Source: Sorghum bicolor
Lineage: Eukaryota > Streptophyta > Magnoliopsida > Poales > Poaceae
DNA length: 64,000 nucleotides
NCBI RefSeq assembly: GCF_000003195.3
Contig: NC_012879.2
Span: 34,899,596 to 34,963,595 of the forward strand
Direction of reading: 5' to 3'
A program made the translations under genes and the position numbers. This document shows positions 33,279 through 43,502 of this stretch, piece by piece. The notes under the pieces are model-generated. The model was not told the DNA's origin. It saw only the letters and a list, made by a program, of their open reading frames with translations, and did no database searches. The number at the start of each line of letters is the position of its first letter. Position 1 is the first letter of the stretch.

Positions 33279-36200
33279 TGTCACAGAACCGACCAAATTA
33301 TAAGAGTTCAAGTGCAGAAACGATCGTCAAACAATCAAGTTTCTAAACTTGAGCCCATATCATCCCGGTAGTCAATCGAAATCACGGAGGACTTCAAACC
33401 AACTCGCAACAAACCAAGATCGTAATAGTTCAGCATAAACACAACGAATGTTACATAGTCATTCATTGCCGACGAAGCGGCACCACATCGGAGTCATTAA
33501 GTTATTACAACCCAAGTTTGAAGTAGCGGAAGCAAAATAGTTACACACACTCGTTCAAAGTTCAGTTCACAAGTTTGGTTACTGCCAGAGTCTATACCAT
33601 CCTTCCAAAAGCATCATAGACGAGAAGAGTATAGAACCGTGCCCAACGGTTAGTCTTCATCCCCAGCGGGATGGAGACAGGTCTTGCAGAAACCGTCATA
33701 GAAGATATCATCTGCAACAGGTGGGAATAAACCCTGAGTACGAGGATGTTGTAAAACACAAAAGACACCAAGGATCATGCAAGGCTAAATTTTAAGTGAA
33801 GCTGGTTGACTCACCTTTTGCCAAAAGCTTAACTTACAACTAAGTCATTTTAAGAGCATCATATTTATTTATCATCAGCCTACCACTAGATTAGCACCTG
33901 TACTACAACACATCACTTGATTATTACAAACAATATTAACCATATCAAATTCGTCATATGTTCTTCTTTCTATCATCATTATCACGAACCAAGTTCATTA
34001 GTGAATGCTACGTTTGCCGCTGCTCTGTCAAGTTCTCACTAACCGGGAGAGACGGCGATTCGAATCGAATTCCTATCCAGCTGGAGGATTATTCCTAGCA
34101 CTCACCCAGGCATCCCCTGCCGGAGAGCCAAAGGGTCACCTTTGGTACGACTCAGGAATCGCGGCTCCGATCAGCGCCGCACTCCCAGGGCTACCACTCT
34201 GCCAGGGAGGTCAGGAATTTTAACTCACCTACCTTTGGACTTACGCCAATGGTCCCCCGCACACCGCACTTCCTCCGGTAGTGCGCACTTTATACTTGCC
34301 TGTCTTCCGGCCTGAGCCAACTAAGTGTCAGGCATGCGTTCAACATGACAAGAGGACGTACAACGATCGGTCCTTAGCTGCCACAGACGGAGTTACTACA
34401 CACTTGCAAAACTCCGCCCGGCTTAAGTCAATTTAACCAGGTTCCATCCACGATAGCACATATAGACCATCGTGACCCGACACAACCCTATATCGCGCGG
34501 ATGACAGAATATCACCCGACTTCTACCGATTAAAGCATAGCTAAGCTGCTACTCGAACATAACTCTACAACCAGGGAGGGTGAGTTATCTGGACAAGGAT
34601 AGAGTAGAATGCAGCAACAGTTTCATCACAACTCCTATACGTAATGCATCAATAGATATAACGTATTAAGTAAACTTTTCAGAAATCAGGGGAGACTTAT
34701 AATGCTCCGGGGCTTGCCTCTCACGAACGATGCCGGCTCGTGATTCGGGCACTCAACTTCTTCTTCGGGCTCCTCGAGTCCGGCTTGCTGGACCTCCACC
34801 TCCTGGCTGCCCTCCTGACCTTCGGGATTTGCTTGGAGCTCGAAGGAAACTGCCACGTCCGGTGCACCTATTGCATGCTCAATGAATGAGAAGGTGCACA
34901 TGCTACAGATGAATGCTTAATAACACAAGCAACTCACTGGACACTCATTTAAGGAGCAAGAGTTATACTAACTCACATGAATAAACAAGTTAACATAACC
35001 CAAAACCTATCATGGCACTAAAGCAGCAAACGACACAAAACAAGTATGCTCAGTAAATAAATCATAATTATAGATAGACAGGTCCAACAAACATGAGTAA
35101 GGACATTCTGGAAAGCTTATGAAATTGTCTACAATTAATCTTTAATCATGACAGCAAGATTCATACATGAAACTGGTCATTTAAACAAAGTTCCAGGTTC
35201 TGTCCCAGAAAAACAGAGAACACCTATTTCTGGAACCCAGCTTGGAACATCCATAACTTTTAAACTACTTGGCCAAATGACTTCAAATTTAAACCACAGC
35301 TGGCTCTATAAGTTTAGAACAACTTTGATTTAGACAAGTTTCACAGAAAGTCAAGTTATTATTAAGCAAAGTTAAATTGCTCCCTTGCTGTCCAGAACAG
35401 CATTTAACCCTATAGTTAATTATTTAATGACATGATCAAAACACAAACCATGCCAACCATATGACTCATGAGCACAAACATATTACAAGGTCACCAGATC
35501 ATCAGTTGAAAACCCCAAAACAATTACTTAACAAGGCATTTATTAATTAACTTTAGATAAGGCATATTTACAAGATATTAGTTAAAGTGCTCAGAAAAAT
35601 CTACAAAAATTACAGAGGCACAAGTATAACATCAGATCACCACCATAAAATTTTCAGGACCAATACACATGCCAAATTAAAGATATGCATTTAACATGTA
35701 TCAAGGCATTTATTTCATAAATTCATAGACATGACTTATATAGTGTCAAACAACAGATTTCAGATTATTTATATCTTAGGAATACCATAAACAAGTTTAC
35801 CACCAAAATAGAGCACCAGCATAAGCACCAATTATTTTATGTGATTTAATTAAAGAAACAAGCCATATTTCAAACACAAATTACATATCACAACAACATT
35901 GCTCCAAAAATCATGAAATAATTATCAGAGCACTCTAATGCCATGCAGAGACCACCATAAAATTTTCAAAGCAAACTAAGCAGTATAACAAGAGATATGC
36001 ATTTATCCAAAAATAACAAGATTAAATCCTTAATAAATAATTTCTCAGAAAACATGATTCATTTTATATTTTTATTAAATACTAGCCATCTCAAGAAACA
36101 CCACAAAATTTGTTTCACAATTTTTGGATCTCAGAAACAGGAGATATGATTTTTGCAAGAAAGCCAAAAATCAGGATTTTGAATAAAAGAAAAGGAGGGA

Positions 36201-37797
36201 AAGAGAGAGTCGCTGACAGTGGGTCCCATCTGTCAGGCTCTTCTTCCTTACGGCCGAGGCGATCTTCGCCGGCGATTTCTCAGCGACGGCGAGGTCTCCG
36301 GCCAAACCCAGGGCATCAACGTGATCCCCGAACCCTAACGACTCGATTGACCCCACTTTTGCCACGGCGGAGCCACCGGAAGGGGCTCACCGTCGGCAAT
36401 GGCGGCTCGGCGGAGGTGCCCGACGTTACGCCGGAGCCCTCAGGCCGGTAGAGCGCGACCTAAGGCCTTCTACAGCACCAACGGACTACGGCGAAGCTTC
36501 CAAGGTACGCGGCTTGGCCTGGATCCCCGTGGAAAGCGCTGGCCACGAGAGCACCCAACTCCGGTGGAAGCACGGCGGCGCTGCGCACCGTGTCCGGCGA
36601 CGGAGAACCCGGTAGAGCGTCCACCAGGTGGCGCAAAAGCTTGCTAAGGACCTAAGCTACCTCTAGGACCTAACCAAAGATGATGAAAAGCCTCACAGCG
36701 CTCGGCATTGAGTTCGCCGGAGAAGAAGGTCACGGCGGACCGATTTGGGGGAAGAAGGGAATGTCGGCTCACCGGTGGGTTTCTCGGTGAGTTAGAGGGT
36801 GGAGCTTGGAGAGCGGCTCACGGCGGAGCTTTGGGTGGAGTTTGGTGGATGGAGACGCAGAGAGGAGCGCACACGAGCTCGCCGGAGTGAGCTCGCGGCG
36901 GAGAGCTCGCTGCGGACGAGGTTCAGGCGAGAGAGGGCGAGGCAGAGCGAAGTGGACGCGTCCACTCGCTCGGGGCGTCGCTGTGGAGGTCATGCACGCG
37001 ACGGAAGCTGACAAGCGGGGCCAAACGCGGCGTACGGGCGACAAATGGCGACGGAGCTCTGCCGGCGGTCGGCCACGTCGACGAGGTCAGGCCCGATTCA
37101 GAAGAAAGGGTGCTCGTCTGACAGAGCCACTTCACCGGCGATTATCTCCCAAACCAGAGCGAATTAGGCGATGGCGTAGTTGACAAACTTGGAGTACTAG
37201 GCGAGATCTACAACTTTGTCAACTAGAGCAAAGGCCAGATCGGCCTGGATTGAAAGATATAGAGTTTCCAAAACCGATCGAGCAAACTGCAAAGCACCCA
37301 GGACTTAGAAAATTTTCTAAGTGTTGAAAACAGCCCCAAATCTGTCTTGTGGGCCACTTTTGAGCTATTTGTGTTCATTTTCATGAGATGGCCATAAAAC
37401 AACTTTTGTTCCTTATAAAATTTGCTACAACTTTGCTGTAGGAAGCTCTGACATGCAAACATTTTATGAAACACTTTTTAAAGGCCTAAGCAAAAGAGGG
37501 TCCTAGGGCCTATTTTCATAAGTATGACTTAGAAGCATATTTTGGAAAAGTGACCAACATGAACATTGTTCCCAAGATCAAGTTAAACATAGATAAACTA
37601 ATTACCAAGACATTAAGCACAAACACAAGCATTGTTCACTCAAACATAAGCATAGGAAGCCTATTTAATCAATTTAAACCACATCTCTGCAAAGAATGAC
37701 ATGTCTCAAGATAGATGATGATCATGGATGCTTTGAATAAATGATGATGCTCATGCTATGCACATGCTTGATGCAACCATAACACTGGGGTGTTACA
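33279..37797 (-). mobile_element. Tekay LTR 3 (right outer LTR, 5' LTR in element sense)
   Basis: This 4519-bp LTR is shorter than the others through small deletions. One near 33749 removes the twin hairpin and one near 34317 removes about 40 bp. It ends GTGTTACA, directly followed by the GAATT target duplication. Its acidic ORF is at 34686-34901. Confidence 0.9.
34686..34901 (-). CDS. Acidic small ORF within Tekay LTR 3 (71 aa, unknown)
   Basis: Same peptide as in LTRs 1 and 2 up to GKPRSIISLP, with one substitution in the conserved block (L to I), then a stop. The shortened end may simply be decay. Confidence 0.35.
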   Translation of the reverse strand: MCTFSFIEHAIGAPDVAVSFELQANPEGQEGSQEVEVQQAGLEEPEEEVECPNHEPASFVRGKPRSIISLP

Positions 37798-37802
37798 GAA
37801 TT
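37798..37802. repeat. Target-site duplication GAATT of the Tekay composite (right copy)
   Basis: It matches GAATT at 1241-1245 immediately left of LTR 1, so the whole three-LTR array came from one integration site. Confidence 0.85.
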
Positions 37803-38219
37803 TCCACGTTATTCTCCACCATCCGATCAAACCGACCTTAATCGTGTGATTTTCCTCGATCCTTAGAGTCGGTGGAGCATAATCCCCGAGACTCGTGCTG
37901 ATTGGCCAGCAGAGGAGGGCGGGCGCCCAGGGGGGTAGGGCGGGCGCCCTGCTTCCGGGCCCGCTCGGCCTCCCGTTCGTTCCCGTGGCTTCTGGAGTCT
38001 TCTAGATGATAGAAAATTGCGCGGCACGTTAATATCTCTATGTAATCCTGACGTGTGGGCCTTTCTTTCATATTTCCTAATAACCCCCTGCAGAAATAGA
38101 CAAACACCAAAACTCGTGGAATTCTGTCAGATAAAACCCTAAGTCTAGTTGTTGGTTGCATTTGGATCCTTTTCCATGATTAGTTGATGGTTAAATGTGA
38201 GCATTAAGGACCGTCAACA
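37803..38219 (-). mobile_element. Athila-type LTR, distal part
   Basis: This continues the LTR interrupted at 1245 and matches 63606-64000. In element sense it starts TGTTGACGG at 38219. It contains a twice-repeated GGGCGGGCGCCC motif at about 37918-37955. Confidence 0.8.
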
Positions 38220-38461
38220 AGCTCCCCCAAGCTTAACCTTTGCTCGTCCCTGAGCAAAAAAAAATCAGCAAGAAAACAGGGGTTACTTTTATGCCTCTTA
38301 CTACAGTGTTTTTGTGTTATCACTAAGGTCTTAAGTGATTGAAAAACAGAATGATCAAGTCAAGCACTATGTCTCAAGTTCTTTTGTCTTACCTTTGTTC
38401 TGGAGTTTTTTTAAGTCTGCAAAATAAAACTGAGGCATTTGCCTTCTTCTCGAAAGATATA
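38220..38461 (-). other. Athila 3' internal end with polypurine tract
   Basis: The minus strand ends in a CAGGGACGAGCAAAGG stretch followed by TAAGCTTGGGGGAGCT directly before the LTR. Both are typical of the 3' end of Athila/Tat elements. The PPT is at 38220-38235. Upstream there is only AT-rich sequence without an ORF. Confidence 0.65.
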
Positions 38462-38539
38462 TAAGTCTAGGTGTTGGTTGCATTTGGATCCTTTTCCATG
38501 ATTAGTTGATGGTTAAATGTGACCATTAAGGACCGTCAA
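38462..38539 (-). repeat. 78-bp copy of the Athila LTR 5' end
   Basis: It repeats the last about 78 bp of the LTR (compare 38145-38217) but sits inside the element, between the 3' internal end and the protease fragment. This is a rearrangement scar. Confidence 0.7.
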
Positions 38540-38540
38540 T

Positions 38541-38836
38541 AGACTCATGTCCAATACCACGAAGTCTACTGGCACAAGGAAATCTCTTATCCTGACTGGA
38601 ATGTTTTCAGCGATGCCCAACGGGTGTCGAACTGATTGATCCGCTAGTTGCAGGCACATTGATGTTGGTTCTAGGGTCGTATGCTCAAGCTTCTCGTAGA
38701 CTGATGCTGGCATCACACTGACACTTGCTCCGAGATCACAAAGTGCATTGTTGAAGTGTTGGTTTTCGATCGAGCAATCAATAGTGGGGCATCCTGGATC
38801 CTTCTTCTTTCTTGGTGGTTTATTTAGGATGGCCGC
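38541..38836 (-). pseudogene. Athila-type aspartic protease fragment
   Basis: A minus-strand open frame matches an Athila protease region: the lead AAILNKPPRKKKDPGCPTID, the active-site motif CDLGASVSVMP, then a PVDFVVLDM end. It is only about 98 codons long. At its left edge it jumps into an LTR fragment, and at its right edge into a Tekay-type LTR head. Gag, RT and integrase are missing, so a large internal deletion has occurred. DLGA instead of DSGA is common in this lineage as I recall it. Confidence 0.75.
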
Positions 38837-39722
38837 TGTCACACAACCGACCAAATTATAAGAGTTCAAGTGTTGAAACGATCAACAAGCAATCAAGTTT
38901 CCAAACTTGAGCCCATATAATCTCGGTAGTCAATTGAAATCACGAAGGACTTCAAACCAACTTGCAACAAACCAAGATCGTAATAATTCAGCACAACACA
39001 GTGAATGTTACATAGTCATTCATTGACGCACCACAACGGAGTTATTAAGTTATTACAACACAAGTTCGAAGTAGTGGAAGCAAAATAATTACACACACTT
39101 GTCCAAAGTTTAGTTCACAAGTTCTTGTTATTGCCAGAGTCGTACGCCGTCCATCCAAAAGCAGCATGTACGAATTTGTTAGAGAACCGTGCCCAACGGT
39201 TAGTCCTCATCCCGAGCGGGATGGAGATAGGTCTTGCAGAAGCCATCGTAAAAGATATCATCTTCTTCTTTCTTGGTGGTTTATTTAGGATGGCCGCTGT
39301 CACACAACTGACCAAACTATAAGAGTTCAAGTGTAGAAACGATCGACAAGCAATCAAGTTTCCAAACTTGAGCCCATATAATCTCGGTAGTCAATTGAAA
39401 TCACGAAGGACTTCAAACCAACTTGCAACAAACCAAGATCGTAATAATTCAGCACAACACAGCGAATGTTACATAGTCATTCATTGCCGACGAAGCGGCA
39501 CCACAACGGAGTTATTAAGTTATTACAACACAAGTTCGAAGTAGCGGAAGCAAAATAATTACACACACTTGTCCAAAGTTTAGTTCACAAGTTCTTGTTA
39601 TTGCCAAAGTCGTACACCGTCCATCCAAAAGCAGCATGTATGAATTTGTTAGAAAACCGTGCCCAACGGTTAGTCCTCATCCCCAGCGGGATGGAGATAG
39701 GTCTTGCAGAAGCCATCGTAAA
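38801..39722. repeat. 461-bp tandem duplication: protease tail plus Tekay LTR head
   Basis: Segment 38801-39261 (36 bp of Athila protease plus the first 425 bp of a Tekay-type LTR) is repeated from 39262 on. The copies differ by substitutions and by a deletion of roughly 9 bp in the first copy near 39026, so the duplication is not very recent. Confidence 0.8.
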
Positions 39723-42700
39723 AGATATCATCTGCAATAGGTGGGAATAAACACTAAGTACGAGATTGTACTCAGCTAGACTTACCCGTCAAGTAAAACA
39801 TAAAAGACACCAAGGATCATGCAAGGCTAATATTTAAGTAGAACTGATAGACTCGACATTTGCCAAAAGCTTAAATTAAAACTAAATTATTGTGAGAGCA
39901 TCATATTTATTCATCATCAGCCTACCACTAGATTAGCACCTGTACAAAAGCACTTCACTTGATTATTACAAGAAATAATAACCATATCAAGTTCATCATG
40001 TACTTTTCCTTGCTATCACCATTATCATGAACCAAAGTTCTTTAGTGAATGCTACGTTTGCCGCTACTCTGTCAAGTTCTCACTAACCAGGAGAGACGGC
40101 GATTCGAATCGAATTCCTATCCAGCTGGAGGGGTATTCCTAGCACTCACCCAAGCATCCCCCGTCGGAGAGCCAACGGGTCACCTTTGGTATGACTCAGG
40201 AATCGCGGTTCCGATCAGCGCCGCACTCCTAGGGCTACCACTCTGCCAGGGAGGTTAGGAATTTTAACTCACCTGCCTTTGGGCATACGCCAATGGTCCC
40301 CCGCACACCGCACTTCCTCCGGTAGTGCACACATTATACTTATCGGCCTTCCGGCCTGAGTCATATTACTCGGCTCCGCGGTCGGAACGAGTTATGCGGC
40401 CAACTAAGTGTCAGGCATGCGTTCAACATGACAAGAGGACGTACAACGGTCGGTCCTTAGCTGCCACAGACGGAGTTACTACAACCTTGCAAAACTCCGC
40501 CCGGCTTAAGTCAATTTAATCAGGTTCCACCCACGATAGCACATATAGTCCATCGTGATCCAACATATCCCTATATCACGCAGGTGACAGGAAATCAACC
40601 GACTTCTACCGATTAAAGCATGGCTAAGCTGCTACTCGATCCTAACTCTATACCCAGGGTAGGGTGAGTTATCTGGACAAGGATGGAGTAAAATGCAACA
40701 AAGGTTTCATCACAACTCCTATACTTAATGCATCAATAGATATAACATATTAAGTAAACTTTCAAATGAAGCTGGCTCGTGATTTGGGCACTCAACTTCT
40801 TCTTCGGGCTCCTCGAGTCTGACTTGCTCGACCTCCACCTCCTGGTTGCCCTCCTGGCCTTCAGGGTTCACTTGGAGCTCGTAGGAAGCGGTCGCGTCCG
40901 ATGCACCTATTGCATGCTCAATGAATAAGAAGATGTGCATAATAAAGGATGAATGCTTGACACATAAATAAACTCACTGGACACTCATTTATGGAGTAAA
41001 CTTCTAAGTTAACTCACAAAGGAAAACCACATTACTAACATCTAGACAAGTCAACCTATAAACAGCAAACAACACAAAACAGAACAGCTCAGAAAACAGG
41101 CCATAACTATTGCTACAAAGATCCAACAAACATAAGTGAGGACATTATGGAAAGCTTATGAAATTATCTACAAATCATCTTTGAACATCACAGCAAGATT
41201 CATAGGTTAACCAAGTCATTTAAACAAAGTTCCAGGTTCTGTCCCAGAAAAACAGAGAGCACCTATTTCTGCAACCCCACTTGGAACAGCTATAACTTTC
41301 AAACTACTGAACCAAAAGATCTCAAATTTAAACCACAGCTAGTCCTTCATGTTTAAAACAACTTTGATTTGGACAAGCCTTGCAGAAAACCAAGTTATCA
41401 ACAAGTAAAGGTTGTATTACTCCCTTGCTGTCCAGAACAGCCTTTAACCCTTTAATTAATTGTTTGGTGACATAGCCAAAACATAATAGTGCCAACCAAA
41501 TGGCTTATGAGCACAAGCACACCATAAGATAACCAGAACATCATATGAAAACCTCCAAACATTTACTGACAAGTCATTTATTAATTTAATTCTAGAGAGG
41601 AGCATAATTACAAGATACTAGTAAAAGTGCTCAGAAAAATCTACAAAAATTACAGAAGCACAAGCATAGCATCACAACATCACCATAAATTTTTCAGAGC
41701 AAAAGCACATGCCAAATTAAAGATATGCATTTAACATGTGACAAGGTGTTTATTTTATAAATTCAGAAACAATTGATTTCACAATTTTTGGATCACCAGA
41801 ACCAGAGATATGGTTTTTGCAAGAAAGCCAAAAATCTGGATTTGAATAAAAGGAAGGAGGAGACCGTTGAGTCACTGACAGCGGGACCCTCGCGTCAGCG
41901 ACACAGATAACAGAGGACCCCTTCGCCGGCGAATTCTCGCCGACGGTGAGCTTCTCCGGCGGATCCAAGGGCACCAGCGTGCTCCTGGAGAGATTCCGCA
42001 CCGATGGAGGTAGGTGGTGCTAGGGTTTCGACTACGGAGAGGGGTCGCCGTCGGCCATGGTGACACGGCGGAGCAACCCCGGCTTACGCCGGCCATCTCC
42101 GACTGGTAGAGCGTCGGGGAAGGGCGGCTTAAGCATCAGTGAGTCAGCGCGGAGCTTTCTAGGTAGAAATGCCTAACCCTAATGGCTCCGGTGAGCCTGC
42201 TCACGTGCGAGGTGCTCGTCGGCGGTGAGCACGGCGGTGCGGCGGCCGTGTTCCCGCGCGACGGCGGTGTCTCAGCCGCAATGGCGTGGCATGGACCGAT
42301 GTCAAGACCTAAGCAGACCCTAACGCTAACCAAAGTGAAGAAAGGGAGCAAGGGTGGAGCACCGGCGTGGTTCGCCGGAATCGGTGTCGCGACGGCCGTG
42401 AACCCGATGACGATGAACTCACGAAATGCCGCTCACCTCGGGGCGATCCCGTCCAACTGAAGGGTGGAGAAGATGGAGGAGCTTGAGGCGAACTTGGAGA
42501 CGCTCGGAGGTGCGGCCAGACACAGAGGCGAGGGCGCGAGGAGCTTGCGAAGCTCTCGGCGGCAATGGCGACGGCGTTTCCGCCAGACAGAGTGCGAGAG
42601 AGAGGAAGGAGGAGAATGGACGGGCGCTGAGCGAGTGCGGGGCGCTGTGGCGTCCATGCCAACGCCGACGACCTGACGAGCAGGGCCATCGCCGGCGTAC

Positions 42701-43460
42701 GGGCGCCATCTGGCAGACAGGTGTCGCTCCGGGCGTCCACGACGGCGAGCTCGGCTCTGATTCAGGCGACGCGATCACAGACTGAAACCTAATTTTGCAT
42801 GATGGTTATCTCCTAATCCACTCGATGATTTTGCTGGCTAATTGCTCTATGCTGGAGAGCTACATGAGTACTCCAACATTGCTTACAAGATTAGATTCTG
42901 ATTCGGGTTAGAATTCAAACTAGAGGATGAACAACACACCCTCGAGCAAACTGCTGCGATTCAAGACTTAGAAAATTTTCTAAGTGTTGGAAACAGCCCC
43001 AAATCTGCCTTGTGGGTCACTTTTGAGCTAGATGTGCTCATTTTCATGAGATGGCCATAAAACAACTTTTGTTCCTTATGAAATTTGATACAACTTTTCT
43101 GTAGAAAGTTTTGACATGCAAACATTTTATGAACCACTTTTTAAAAGCCTAAGCAAAAGAGGTTTCTAGGGCCTATTTGTGTAAGTATGACTTAAGTGAT
43201 TATTTTGGAGAAGTGTTCAACATGAACATTGTTCCTAAGGTTGAGTTAAGCATAGATAAACTATTTATCAAGGCATAGCACACAAACCCAAGCATGGTTC
43301 ACACATACATAAGCATAGGAAGACTATTTAAACAATTTAAATCACATTTTTGCATAGAATGACATGGCTCAAGATAGATGATGATCATGATATGCTTGAG
43401 GAGATGATGATGCTCATGCTATGCATATGATTTATGCAACCATAACACTGGGGTGTTACA
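39298..43460 (-). mobile_element. Left LTR of element C (3' LTR in element sense)
   Basis: TGTCACACAACTGACC...GGGGTGTTACA. It is 4163 bp long, shorter than its partner because a segment of about 370 bp (equivalent to 56465-56837) is missing near 41770. It holds a shortened acidic ORF at 40725-40940 in which the GKPRSILSLP block is deleted. Confidence 0.85.
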
Positions 43461-43475
43461 GCCCTCCCCCCTTAC
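43461..43475 (-). promoter_or_regulatory. Polypurine tract of element C
   Basis: It reads GTAAGGGGGGAGGGC on the minus strand, identical to the tract of the other Tekay copies, and abuts the LTR. Confidence 0.75.
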
Positions 43476-43502
43476 AAAAATCTCGTCCCGAGATTTGAAA
43501 GC

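Larger units (their letters stand above)
1246..37797 (-). mobile_element. Tekay-type Ty3 composite: LTR-internal-LTR-internal-LTR with one TSD
   Basis: Three LTRs (1246-5825, 12493-17070, 33279-37797) alternate with two internal regions in the same minus orientation. The outer edges carry the same 5-bp target duplication, GAATT (1241-1245 and 37798-37802), and the split Athila LTR continues on both sides. No target duplication separates the units. The pol order (protease, RT, RNase H, integrase, chromodomain-like end) and the long LTRs point to the Tekay/Del chromovirus clade. The second internal region was later split by a Sirevirus. Both internal regions have stops, so neither unit is autonomous now. 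Confidence 0.85.

Noticed and set aside
1246..37797. Two separate Tekay insertions side by side
   Set aside because: There is no target duplication at the middle LTR, only three LTRs for two interiors, and one GAATT pair at the outer edges.
38513..38869. A 118-codon host gene
   Set aside because: The frame mixes Athila protease with LTR sequence at both ends. It is a chance fusion across junctions.
42182..42785. Cluster of overlapping ORFs in the GC-rich zone of the element C LTR (also 57259-57808)
   Set aside because: Open on both strands in multiple frames and aligned between the two LTRs only as repeats. No family recognised.
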